This document shows positions 47,440 through 58,632 of a stretch of DNA of 64,000 nt, piece by piece. Below the pieces are notes generated by a model. That model made no database searches. It worked only from the letters and a program-made list of their open reading frames with translations, and was not told the DNA's origin. Position numbers and translations under genes: made by a program. Every line of letters starts with the position of its first letter. Position 1 is the first letter of the stretch. The DNA lies in assembly GCA_030549495.1 (NCBI GenBank), contig JAUIRK010000879.1:124001-188000 (forward strand), in the 5' to 3' direction. The DNA comes from Nectonema munidae. Lineage: Eukaryota > Nematomorpha > Nectonematoida > Nectonematidae.

Positions 47440-49478
47440 TCTGACACAGCAATTGCAATATTTAATAATTGCTTTCGATAAAATCTCCCATGAAAAGCTG
47501 TTAATTAAACTAAACTATTTGGGTTTTTTTAGTTCATCTATTTTCTTTTTTCGTTCGCACTTTTCATCTAGAGAATAGCTTGTTGGTTTCAACTCCTCTT
47601 CTAAAAGAATATTTATAGGAGTTTCCCAAGGATCCGTTCTGGATCCCCTGTTATTTTCTTTATATATAAATGACATTCCTAACTCAAACCGATTGATTGA
47701 TTTTTATCTATTAGCCGGTAATATTTCACTTGTTTTACCTCTTTAAAGAATTGAAGACAATGCCTAGAAAATTGGTATATCTGATAGAATATGTTCTAAT
47801 TCCGTGAAAAAGTAATTCCCTTATGATAAATTCCAATAAATCCAAGGCTTTAGTGTTCTCAAACAAAGCTAACATTCGAAATGAGATATATTTAGATAAA
47901 ATAGGTATTAGAATTGTTAATAAGGTTACTTTTTTGGGCTTGATTATAAATAACAGATGCAATTGGGCTAACCATGTAAATCAAGTATTAATAAAACTTA
48001 AGAACATTCATGTTGTCATAAAAAAATTTAAAAACAATTTTCCAAATAGCATAAAATTGAAAATTTATAAGGTGCTTGTTTTACCCCATTTAAATTTTGG
48101 TGTAATTAATTGAGGTCATTCAGATATTTCTAAACTAGAATCGTTACAGAAAAGCATCATTAGGACTGTGTTTAATTTGGAAATCATAAGTCATACCTCA
48201 TCTTATTATTTGGAAATTGGTTTGAACCTCTTTCGTGTTTTATAAATAACTCTTTGAGAAATCAAGAAAACTTCGTAGTACCGTAAAATAAGTTTAGTAG
48301 CTCAAAAAAATTTTAAGCTACCGTGCTATAATCAATTGGAATAATATCCTCAGTAAATTGCAGCTTCATTTTACTACTTCCTTCAACTTTAAGATTAAGT
48401 TAAAAAGCCTCCTCATCGAAAACTATAGAAGCATGTGTAAAAATAAAAATTCTTTTGTATGTTTAAGGCATAAAAACTTGGCATAATAAAGCAAATTCTA
48501 GCGTTTGATTTATGTTTCCATAATAAAATCTATTTTATATACCTTAAATTATTCATATATATTGTTATCATTTTCCTTTCACTGTATTTTCATATAAGCC
48601 ATCTTTCTTGCGTGTGAATCTAATTGATTGAAGTGAGTCATTTTGTTTTTCTTTAATTTTTATACTAATTCTACAAATTTTAACTAATCTTTGTTTCGAT
48701 TAATTTTTTCGGTGTATATAAACTCATCATCTTACAAACTTTGAAAAAACCTTAGAGAAGCCCATTGTTTTACCCATCAAAAGAATTTTGCCTTTTACTT
48801 TCAAAGGATCATAATCGCAGAGGCCATATGGCTTTTTGATAATCCAAGTTTAAATAAAAAATACTTACTTAATAAAATAATAAATAAATATCTAATAGTT
48901 TATGAATAAATATAAATTTATTTTTCTACAATATTTTAAAAATTTGAAAGACGTTCTAGGAATAGCCCAAAAGTTTGGACGAAAAAGAATACAAAAATGT
49001 AATTTAAAATTTATCAAACTATAATAATAAATAATAAGTTTCTTTTAAATTGCTTTGTATTTTATTCAGTGTGTGGAAAAAATGCCAAAAAATTTATTGC
49101 AAGGAAAAGTGTTCATTAAGAGAAAAAAACTGAGAAATTATATATAACTACATATTTTTTTTTTCTTCATATATCCACTCATCAACTCTTCTACATCCAG
49201 ATATGCTTCCTTTGCTTGAAGAATGGAATTTAACTATCAAATGATGTTTTATGACTGTGTGTATCTAACTTGAAATTATTCTGTTTTTATTTTATTTTTC
49301 ATTTTGTTTATTATGGGTTTTTTTGAGTCTATCATCCTTTCATGCTTCTTATTTCAACTCATTTATACTTCTCCGCTGAACGGATGAGGGATTTTTTTCC
49401 CATGTGAACACATAAACGTAAGTTTAGTTCACTTCATTTTTCAAACATGAATAAAGTCTTATCTTATCTTATATTTAC
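47440..49478 (+). mobile_element. LINE copy (Jockey/CR1-like), broken, with CTTAT tail
   Basis: 47460-47760 keeps AFDKISHEKLLIKLNYLGFF and IGVSQGSVLDPLLFSLYIND (the PQGSxLxPLLF palm motif), with the YADD site mutated to LLAGN. 47823-48110 gives KIGIRIVNKVTFLGLIINNR and KLKIYKVLVLPHLNFGVIN, then SLQKSIIRTVFNL. The 3' tail AATAAAGTCTTATCTTATCT is at 49450-49473. Several stops. It lies just upstream of OPLAH, divergent to it. Confidence 0.85.
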
Positions 49479-49479
49479 T

Positions 49480-50190
49480 ATAACATTTTTTTAAAATAAA
49501 TATCATAGATACAGGAAAAAATCAATAGCTAAAAATGGCCGTCAGTGGATTTTTAGGAGCATAATATTCAGGAATTTTAAAACCTCTTTAACTTGAATCC
49601 AGGTTACACGGCTGAGTTACAGGGACACTTTAAATTCTGAATTTAGAACATTAATCTAAAAATCAAAGAATGTGTCGAATGCGTATTTGATTTCCATTGT
49701 TTCCAGCTCTATTGCGTTGTTGATAGGCTCGGCTAACATAGGATATATATAGATATCATTTGAGGTGTGTTCTTTGATGTGTAGAAAAAATTTCCTTTAA
49801 AAAGGCTACGGAATAAATGCCTTCAGTAAAAATTCCTACTAAAAAATGACCTCCAAAATAATTCACCCAAGTAGCAAGCAGGTAAATATAGCCCTTCCAC
49901 CAAAGACTATAACAAAATTCATCAATCTAACTCTCTTTTATACATCATAAAGGACAACTTGTAATAAAATGTAGTATTATATGTATTTTCATATATCAAT
50001 CATCCACAAATCATACTTCAAAGCGCATAATATTATAATAGTTAGTTGTCATGTTTCATATAACAAAATTATAAATATTCAACAAATTTACTGTTAATTA
50101 GACTCTTAATGATAGAAAGTCGCAATATGGATCAGTAGATTTGAAATGACCATAATGTTTATTCAACACCGAGCTAAATAAATTGATTAG
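49480..50190. other. Intergenic AT-rich sequence
   Basis: No gene or transposon recognised. Confidence 0.4.
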
Positions 50191-50191
50191 C

Positions 50192-50504
50192 CAGCGTTTT
50201 TCAAACCGTCAGTGGGTCGCGTGAAAAATAAAATGGGTCGTGACAAAAAAAAAAAAAATTTTCTTAATATTAAGTTCTTTAGCTTTCTAACGGAATTTTC
50301 TATATATATTTTTTTCTAAAAGTAATAATATTTTATTCATACAAATAAATAAACAATGTCCAAATCGTAAAAAAAATATACATATAAATTGTCGATAAGA
50401 ACCTATTGAAAATAGTTTGTCTTATTATACCTATGTATTATGATCCACGATGCAAACTGTGCATCTTGCTATGGGTCCGAGTGAAAAAAGTTTGAAAAAT
50501 GCTT
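50192..50504. mobile_element. hAT-type MITE, about 313 bp
   Basis: CAGCGTTTTTCAAAC (50192) is mirrored by GTTTGAAAAATGCTT (to 50504). GTGGGTCGCG / GGGTCCGAG modules lie inside. Flanks TGATTAGC and GATTAGAC are close to a shifted 8-bp duplication. Confidence 0.65.
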
Positions 50505-50829
50505 GATTAGACGATGTTCACGTATGTCAGATTAGTGAGTCTATTTGAAATGTACCACTTACAAAGGTTAGTTATTTAACACCTTGCGTTTGACAATATA
50601 CTAACAAGATGAACATGTTTGCAAACAGAACAAGGTCTACTCAAAAAACACAAAAATAAAGCAGAAGTTGAAACAAAAATGGGCAATCATTTGTTCAATA
50701 GAAGACACGAAATTTATCCGATCTGAACAATAAAAGAATCTCACTTCCTAATTGAAATCGAAATTATAACATCTAACAAAAGATGTCAAATTTTATATTA
50801 TAGAGGCTATATGTACACTAAACAGAAGA

Positions 50830-51525
50830 CAAATACAGAGTCTATGTTCTGAAAATGTGCTGGCTGAACCAGCGTCTGTAAACAAGAATTAAAACATCAC
50901 ATGTTTATGACAATCCTTTCCTCGTATCAAACCATGATCACGAACCAGATGAAATGAAGATTAAAATCTGCAAAGCTCGTAATGTTATGAAGGACAGGGC
51001 TAAAAACACAAACGACAAGCCAGCCGATATCTTTTCTCAGGCTGTGCAGCAACTTGATCAAAGGACACAGATGCATCATCATTCAGACACTCTACACAAG
51101 AGGACCATCTGCAAACAGCGAATGAACGGTTTTCCACTAGAACCACTGACCCTCCAAGATCTAGTGATTGAGAGAGTTTCGCAATTTTATCTGACAAGTA
51201 AAGACAATCCAAGATGTTAATTACTGTATGACAACGGCCCAGACACAATTTTCCGTATGACTGTGTATGCCAAAGATAAACATTTGGTGAAACTGGCATC
51301 TGCAGAGACGTGGCACTTTCAGGATTTCTACAGCTGCATGTGATCTACGCCTCATTTGGAGAAGTCACTGTTCCACTTGTATATTCCTTTCTTCAACGGA
51401 AAACTCAATAATGAGGAACTTCTGTCAGTTATTATTCATCACTTTGAGCAACTAGAATAGGAAATGGATCCGGTTACTATAAAGTGTGATTTTGTAAGTA
51501 GTGCAATACAGACTATCTCACCTTT
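50830..51525 (+). pseudogene. FLYWCH/MULE transposase remnant, second family
   Basis: 50954-51220 encodes DRAKNTNDKPADIFSQAVQQ, LHKRTICKQRMNGFPLEPLT and LVIERVSQFYLTSKDNPRC; 51221-51300 continues LLYDNGPDTIFRMTVYAKDK, and 51380-51500 gives LYIPFFNGKLNNEELLSVII. This order matches the linker and core start of a FLYWCH-type MULE protein. The catalytic WFMDGNF motif is replaced (AETWHFQDF). Several stops. Confidence 0.7.
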
Positions 51526-51529
51526 TCTT

Positions 51530-52309
51530 TGAAAAGCTACTCCAGTTCGAGCCTGTTTTTATCATTTAACTCAGTAAGCATACCTTAAAATTCAGGAATT
51601 GGGAATAGTATGTTGTTAATTTAAATTTAAACAATTTTGTGGCATGAGAGACGTTTTTGAATTTCTAGATATGGTTGAGGTCTTGCTTGGTTAGGAAAGT
51701 TACGTGATGTTGCACATCCTAAACCCATTGTGGGCTTAATTTCTAGATTTTGACCATATAGAAAAGTTAAAAATCGTTATAAATTTTTTAAAATATAAAT
51801 TTTCTAATTTTTTCAATTTTATTTTATAGGTTTTGACATTTTTGAGCTTAAAAGAAAATTTCACCTCTTTTGAAAATATATAACAACACAAAGTTTAAAA
51901 AAATTATATTTGTTCACATGTAAAAATAATTTTGGTAAGTTTTAGTTATGCCCAGTTTAGAGTATGTATATGGATGTATTTTTGTGGGAAGTAACATTTG
52001 CTTCTGTTAGTACTGCGTCGTAAATCAATTGTATACCCAGTTAATATGTCTGGAAAGTTGTTTTTATTGGTAATTTTGGGATACGTTCAAAGAAGTCACA
52101 ACTCAAAGAAGTGACAAACTTTGTCATCCTTAAATTTAAAGGAGTGACAAATCAAAGGTATGACTATGGCACAAGTAAATAGTATTCAAAGAAGAGAGAA
52201 AAATGGTCAATTTTTCTTTGTTCATTTGTTAGATATTTTGTTTGTTTGTTTATATGTTTTGTTTGTTAGAGAGTTTGTTAGTTGAATAATTAGTAATTTA
52301 TTAGTAGTA
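51530..52309. other. Intergenic AT-rich sequence
   Basis: Nothing recognised. Confidence 0.4.
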
Positions 52310-52600
52310 CTATTAAGTTAAAGTGGGAGAAACACGTAGGACATATCTCTAATAAAATAAATAAGATTATTGTATAGATATATTTCTTCAGAATACTACC
52401 AGTTTGTATAAAACTAATATTATATAAAGATGTAATTTTACCACATTTCACTTACAGTATTGTTAATTGAGAATATTGTAATATTTTGCGTCTTGAAATT
52501 TTACAAAAAAAGCTCATGAGGCTAGTTGTACTACTTTTATTTTACGCCAAAACGAAGCACTGTAAGTCAAAGATATATACACAAGTCAACTAAGCCTTTT
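52310..52600 (+). mobile_element. LINE reverse-transcriptase thumb remnant
   Basis: The frame at 52318 reads KWEKHVGHISNKINKII, then ILPVCIKLILYKDVILPHFT and [13 protein letters not shown], the end of a Jockey/CR1-type ORF2 with stops. Confidence 0.7.
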
Positions 52601-52779
52601 TACATGGAAAACTTTCAATGGATGTTTACCTATGTTTTTGAATGATTAGTTTTATTTCAACTATGCTCTTGAACATTTCTCATATGCATGATTTTTTTCT
52701 ATATGCATGATTTGATAAAAATGATTAGAGAAACTATACGTGTATCTTTCTATTTTAAAAGTAACGGGAGCCAACGATA

Positions 52780-54160
52780 TATTTAAAAAAAATAAATATT
52801 TTTTGATTTTTTAAAGAATATTTTCGATTCTTTGATTATAGAATTATATTTTGATTATTTCACAAATATATTATATAAAATTGTGAAAATTACAAAAATT
52901 ATGTAATAACGTTTGTAACATCGTATGAGGTATATCAAATCTTACATCTAGCAAAATATGAAGAAAAAGTTTAATTTTTTTTGGTTTTTTAAAGAAAATT
53001 TTCAATTCTTTGATTAGAGAATTTTATTTTGATTATTTAATAAATATATTATTTAATATCGTGCAAATTGCAAATCTAAACATGTTGAAAATTTGCATTA
53101 CAACGATGTACTAAATTATTAATTATGACTTACGAAAATATAATATATATAAAAAAATTTGAACGAAAATATTTATGGTAAAATAAAGTAAATATTTTTA
53201 TTCAGAATGATAAGAGAAATCTGAAAATGTATAATACTTGTATATTTGTTGAATATATGTAAAGTCATAATTTTGAAATCGAAAATTTAAAATTTTTTAA
53301 AAATTAAACTTTAAAAATTTATTCTGATAGCGTTTGATACGAAGATTCTAAATATGTAATTTGTTTGAAATGAATCGAATGACTTCTATATATTTTTTGC
53401 TGTCAATGTTAGAATTTTTTTTATCAAATTCTGAGAAAAAAAGTATTTTAAAAAAATCAAACTTAAAATATTTTTACATTTTGATAATTGTATAAAATTT
53501 CCTTTAAAATGAGATATTAAAATTGAAAATTGGATAAGTTTAAAAATTTTCGAAAATTTTGTAAAAGCGACTTCCATTATAAAATAATAGTAAGACGTAG
53601 ATATAGTAGTATTTTTGGACAAAAAACTATTTTTTTTAATTGAATGAAATTTTTCCGATTACTCAATGTGAGGTCATTTCACCTACACCGCTAGATTAAC
53701 ATTTTATACCTTCTAAAAATCTTAATATTAAATAGAAACCATCGTAGTATATTATTTTATAAAAATCTACAAATAAATTTAAGTTCTGATAGTAGAGTGA
53801 TTTTATAATTGTGTTGGAAATTGTTAGAGATAAATGTGAAAATTTCTCAAAATGTAACAAACGTTAAAGTTCAAAATTACCAAATAAAAAAATTTGCACC
53901 CCGCATCTGCTAATTACGAAGAAAACTGAAAATTACAAAATTATAAAAAAAATCCAATTTTATTTGTAATTACAATGGAAATGAAGCCCATGGAATATGC
54001 ATGAATTTGATAGGATGTATGGTCGAATAATTCAAAAGTTATAAGCAATACAAAAACTCATTTAAGCATGTTGAAAACTTGCATTACACAGGCTTACCAA
54101 TTTGATAACTATAACTCACGAAGAGATGTGATAAAATGCATGCACTGATTTGCGATATCT
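52780..54160. repeat. Diverged AT-rich repeat block
   Basis: Segments 52788-52890 and 52968-53070 align (AATTCTTTGATTAGAGAATT-like core, TTATTTTGATTATTT). A second pair, CATGTTGAAAATTTGCATTA at about 53080 and CATGTTGAAAACTTGCATTA at about 54069, continues in similar downstream sequence. An old satellite-like or segmentally duplicated block. Confidence 0.55.
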
Positions 54161-54300
54161 ACTTGCGTTAACATAAAACACTTCTCACAAAATAAATAAA
54201 TAGGCTGCTTTATGATCACATATATATGTGGAAGTATAATAATGAACTATTATATGTTATTAGAAAATGACCTGCGACCATATTTTATTATTATATATAG

Positions 54301-54388
54301 ACTAGCCGGTGCCGTGGTCGTTGCGCTCGAAACATAGGATCTTGGTAAAGTGTTGGTAAAGATCGAAATGACCACGGGACCGGCTAGT
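54301..54388. repeat. GC-rich foldback hairpin, 88 bp
   Basis: Arms ACTAGCCGGTGCCGTGGTC (54301-54319) and GACCACGGGACCGGCTAGT (54370-54388) pair at 18 of 19 positions with a 50-bp loop. A small MITE, or a structured RNA locus. Confidence 0.7.
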
Positions 54389-55286
54389 TATAAATGTAGT
54401 TGATTAAAACCCATTTTGATGTAAGTAACTAATTTAAATCTCTTTTTATTAACAAATTTGATTGATTTTCATCAAAAAATATTACATCTATTGAATTAAC
54501 GATTCTTCTTTTTGAAAGGTTTTGATTGATTTTCAAAGGAATACGAAATAAACACTAGAAAATGGTCATGCTTATTTTTTGAAAATCAATCAAAAATAGT
54601 CGTAAAGCCACGGTAAACTGCATAAGCTAAACACAGCGGTTTTTATTCCTGCATTTTACATGTGTATTTCAGAGAATGTGATTTTTTGTTTATTATTCCA
54701 CGCCTACCTGCATGTATGTGTATTGTGTATGTATAAATGCATTTTAAATTACTTTATCTGGAATACAGGTCCCCCCATTTTGGTATTATCCGCCCTACGG
54801 CGGGGGTATCATGTGAGCCAGAAATCTCACACTCATTGTTGCCTGTTTGGCTACTACTACTACTAATTCTTTATCTCTTTACTTTGTTTTTCGTTTCTCA
54901 CTGTTTTTGCCTGTTTCCTAATTTTCTTTTTAGATTTCCCTAATTCTTCATTTGCCTGATTTTTAACTGCCTTTTTCTATCATTTCTATGTTAAAGTATT
55001 TTTACCTAGAACGTTTGTGTTCCACTTTGTAGGCCACCATCTATCTATTTATGTAGTATTCATTTTTTAGTTGTTTTAACATTTTGAAATCATCTTACTT
55101 GTTTTAACTTGACCCCAAGCCCATGCCATCAATCTTTTTCAATTTCCATTTAATTAAAACTAGCATATAAAAAATATATATTTCCTTCGACTTTAAGATT
55201 TAGATGATGTTAGTTAAAAAGGTGAAAGTTAAAATTAATACGCCATCTTGGGAAACCACGATCTTCTAAAGTAATGAGGAAAGTTG
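54389..55286. other. Intergenic, with a CTA-tailed repeat end
   Basis: 54768-54866 (GGTCCCCCCATTTTGGTATT...TGTTTGGCTACTACTACTAC) is GC-richer and ends in ACT triplets, like the 3' end of a retroposed repeat. The rest is AT-rich and unassigned. Confidence 0.45.
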
Positions 55287-56330
55287 TTATTCCAAAATAT
55301 GTATTAAGAATATTGCGAGTGTTTTCATTGCCATCTCACAAAGAGCATACCTTGGAGAAACATTTGGAGTCTTTAACTTTTTGGTTCTTACTTTGTCCAA
55401 AGTTTCACTTGTCTTGTTTTTCTCATCTTCAAAGTGATCATCATGTGAGCTCTTTGCATCATAGTATACTTCTTCAAAGTGATCATCACGTGAGCTCTTT
55501 GCATCATAGTATACTTCTTCATCCTCTTCATGGTTATAGCTTTTATTATGAACTCGTTTGTCTTTGTTTATTTCATTTTCTTTTTCTTTCTCCCCACTCT
55601 TTTTTATTTGAGAAATTGAGTTTTTCTTTTTATAAGTCATTAATTTAAAATTTGTCGAAAGCATCTTTCCAATATAGTGGTAGGCTTGACTGTCTTTGAT
55701 AACTTCATCTGAATTTACCCCTAATTTTGATCTATTTTTTGATGCAAGGTAAAAGTCAGTTAACTTTATGTGGCCCTGTGAGTCAATCATAATGTTACTA
55801 GCGTTCAGACCTTTGTGTGTAATTCCGTTCCTATGCAGTTCTACAAGGGCATTTAATATGTCACGCTTGTATATACTTGCAGTAGATGTCTTAATGCCCC
55901 TTTTCCATTCCTCCCTCAATGTTTGTCCATTTATGTGCTCTTGAACTATGTACATATAGCGGTTATCCGCGTATACTTCGTGGATCTTTTGAATGGAGTC
56001 ACTCTTTATGCACCGTGTTGCCCTTATTTCTTCGATGATTGCGTCCATTTCGTCTCTCTCCATAGTGAAATGTGATACCACTCTTAACTCGTGAATGCTA
56101 AGATCCGTCCTCTTTATCAGCAGAATTTTTTTATGCTTTGTATTAAAGTAAACAAAATTGTAGTTATTTGTTATTCTTTCTCTTTCTATATTCAAATAAC
56201 TTTGAAGATAAACTAAGTTGTTTTTGATTAAAAATTTTTTTTTAAAAGTCTTATACTTTCGGATAATTCTCTTTTTTCCGATGATAAATTTATTTTTTAT
56301 TTTATTCATTAAATTTTCCCCCATTTTCAT
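55287..56330 (-). CDS. Protein-kinase-like ORF, predicted pseudokinase
   Basis: 347-residue single-exon frame. Residues about 65-200 follow a protein-kinase fold: KILLIKRTDLS (beta-3 Lys73), AIIEEIRA (alpha-C Glu100/101), RYMYIVQEHINGQTL (hinge), DILNALVELHRNGITHKGLN (catalytic loop) and HIKLTDFYLASK. HRD is HKG (172-174), so the catalytic Asp is absent, and DFG is DFY (192-194); Lys73, Asn179 and Asp192 remain. From about 205 to 318 an acidic/basic insert holds two 15-residue repeats, EEVYYDAKSSRDDHF and EEVYYDAKSSHDDHF. KTPNVSPRYALCEM near the end recalls the GTPxxxAPE segment. The C lobe beyond is missing unless spliced on: CCAAG/GTATGC at 55351 could be a donor. The highly basic N terminus has no known domain. 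Family and origin unknown; possibly a diverged or transferred kinase. The open frame amid decayed DNA suggests it is recent or maintained. Confidence 0.6.
   Translation of the reverse strand: MKMGENLMNKIKNKFIIGKKRIIRKYKTFKKKFLIKNNLVYLQSYLNIERERITNNYNFVYFNTKHKKILLIKRTDLSIHELRVVSHFTMERDEMDAIIEEIRATRCIKSDSIQKIHEVYADNRYMYIVQEHINGQTLREEWKRGIKTSTASIYKRDILNALVELHRNGITHKGLNASNIMIDSQGHIKLTDFYLASKNRSKLGVNSDEVIKDSQAYHYIGKMLSTNFKLMTYKKKNSISQIKKSGEKEKENEINKDKRVHNKSYNHEEDEEVYYDAKSSRDDHFEEVYYDAKSSHDDHFEDEKNKTSETLDKVRTKKLKTPNVSPRYALCEMAMKTLAIFLIHILE
55434..55523 (-). repeat. 45-bp tandem repeat x2 inside the kinase-like ORF
   Basis: TTCAAAGTGATCATCATGTG and TTCAAAGTGATCATCACGTG begin the two near-identical 45-bp units, coding the 15-residue repeat pair. 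One of the two differences changes Arg to His. Confidence 0.85.
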
Positions 56331-56422
56331 TAAATTGTATTGTGAGCTAGATAATTGTTGTTGTGTGATAAGTGATAAATAACTAAAGTGTTAAATGTTA
56401 AAATGAATAACTTCTATATTAT

Positions 56423-56635
56423 AATAAGCAAGTGTATGTGTGTGTCACTGGAAGCATTTTGATTGGTTGGAATTATTTATATGTTTTGGGTGTATTTAAT
56501 AAGCAAGTGTATCTGTGTGTCACTGGAAGCATTTTGATTGGTTGAAATTATTTATATGTTTTGGGTGTATTTTTTTGTGTGTCGCTTGAAGCATTCTGAT
56601 TGGTTGAAATTATTTATATGTTTTGTGTGTGATTT
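56423..56635. promoter_or_regulatory. 75-bp tandem repeat with CCAAT boxes, upstream of the kinase-like ORF
   Basis: Two units with 75-bp period (56423, 56498) and a third, shortened by about 13 bp (56573-56635). Each holds GATTGGTTG, which on the strand of the kinase-like ORF reads CAACCAATC, a CCAAT box, at 56461, 56536 and 56598. The nearest lies about 130 bp upstream of the start codon, a common position for such boxes. Function is inferred from position and sequence only. Confidence 0.6.
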
Positions 56636-56871
56636 ATATGGTGTAATGAGCAAAGATACACAGAAAAGATACAACTATGCTAAAAACAAATAACTTACCA
56701 CCACGCCATATAACACCATTAGCAACTCATCAGACCATATAAAAAACTTATTTGCTATGTGGTGAAAAACGATACAAATCTTTGATCCTACCGCTTTTCT
56801 ACATACATTTATCGCGATAGTCTTGAGTCGCTGTAAATTTCCTCATCACTTTTTTTCACTATAGCTTCTTT

Positions 56872-56985
56872 CAGGGCTTTGGAGCCGGAGTCGGAGCTGG
56901 AGCCGGAGCTCCTGGAGCCGTAATATTCTGTCAGTAAGAGCCGGAGTTACAAATTTTAATGTGCGGCTCCCTCTTACCGGCTGCA
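56872..56985. mobile_element. hAT-type terminus (GGAGCCGG family)
   Basis: CAGGGCTTTGGAGCCGGAGT then GGAGCTGGAGCCGGAGCTCC; a partial mirror, GTGCGGCTCCCTC, follows at about 56961. Shares its end with 32297-32340. Short or truncated copy. Confidence 0.55.
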
Positions 56986-57515
56986 AGTCAACATATGTGT
57001 GTGAAACAGTGAAGTAAAAGTAATAAATATTTATAAACAACATATGTAAATTATAGTGTAAAAGAGATTGCATCTGACAATTTTCAATTTTCCTTCAGAT
57101 CGATAAGCAAGAAAGCACAACATGACATTGTCAATGAGAAGCAATGTCGTTCTCAATGGAAGATTGATAATAATTATATATTATAGATTTATATAATTGT
57201 TTTTCATTGGCATACTTTATGCTATTTCTTATTCCATGTATCCATAAATATAGGTAATAAAATATCAGTTTTATCTATTTAATTTTTAGAAAATTTTTAT
57301 TATCCACCAAACTTATTTTTTTTAGAATTGTTTAAAAAATACATATTACATCGATGGCTGAAAATTCATTATTAGTCCGACGTTTTTAATTATTTTGTAC
57401 AGAGTGAAGATGGCAAATATTTCGTTTGTATCTGCAAAATTTCCCCTGACTTAAAAAGCTCAATTATGTTTGGTTGTAAAATCGCTAAACCTACAAGTAA
57501 AAGACCGAATACTTC
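56986..57515. other. Intergenic AT-rich sequence
   Basis: Nothing recognised. Confidence 0.4.
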
Positions 57516-57523
57516 CTCTAGAG

Positions 57524-57923
57524 CAGGGGCCAGAAACCTTTTTGACCAAAAGAGCCCAAAAAACACATATTTTAAAATCTAATCCTCTGAGAGCCATATA
57601 TATTTTTAAATACTGATTACAACTAAATGGAAAAAGAAGACCAACAATTTTATAGTATAATAAGACTCTGAATTTATTTTAAACAACATTGTTTTATCGA
57701 AGTTATTTATTGATAAGCAAAGTCTGCATCATCATCAGCTTTATTTGTGTCGTTGTGATTCGTAATGATGACGAAATTAAGAGAGTGTAGAATTGGCAAG
57801 AAGGATAAGAGCATTATCGCAATACCTCCCTTTATCCTGAAGGCCACCTAATTTATCGGAGAGCCAGATGCAGTCATCAAAAGAGCCATGTCTGGCTCGC
57901 GAGCCATAGGTTCCTGACCCCTG
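57524..57923. mobile_element. hAT MITE, 400 bp, perfect TSD
   Basis: Target duplication CTCTAGAG at 57516-57523 and 57924-57931 (itself palindromic). Ends CAGGGGCCAGAAACC and GGTTCCTGACCCCTG. Subterminal AGAGCCCAAA / AGAGCCATA modules on both sides. No coding capacity. Confidence 0.9.
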
Positions 57924-58632
57924 CTCTAGAGCATACAATTTAAAAAGACATCTATGCAAAGCACATCTTGAAGTATTTGAAATGAAAAAATAAAGTAGTA
58001 AATTTAACTACTCTAACAGTATATTTACCTAGTAAATATAACTTTTACAGTTTTCATAGTTACAATAACAATAATGAAAGTTGAAGATTTTTTTCTCTGA
58101 CAGATGTGTGTAGATGAAATTGGATTTACGAATTATTTAGTAAAAATATTGTCATGCCATGTGTATGTTCCATGTCCATAAGGAAGTAACACATCTTACA
58201 ATGCAAAGCTTGCTTTATCCTGCGTAATAGTTTGTCAAATGTGATATATTATCATGTCATTCTGAATATTCAGGAGAGAAAATTCGGCAAACGGACATTT
58301 TGCCTACATGGCGATTTTGCCTACAATTTAATACACTTATCAATCGCGTGATAGCTATGATGAATTGAAGCTCCCTCTAACACTTTGATCGTTTCGCTTC
58401 TGCCTTCTTAAACAACAATGCAGTAAAATCTGTCTAATTTTCCTCCTCATCACTTTATCGACTCACGCTCTTTTCATCATCATTACTTGTGTGTACCGAG
58501 TCCCCAAAATGATAATAATTGAAGATTTTAAGTATCATATTAACAGAGTGTTCAATTCTACAATTCATTATCGCTGTGTAAAAAGGAACTGTCCAGGTAT
58601 ATTTTATAATAAATTAGAAAATATTAAACGTT

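Noticed and set aside
55274-55648. 124-residue plus-strand frame with repeated SDHHVSSLHHSILL
   Set aside because: It is the antisense of the tandem repeat in the kinase-like ORF.
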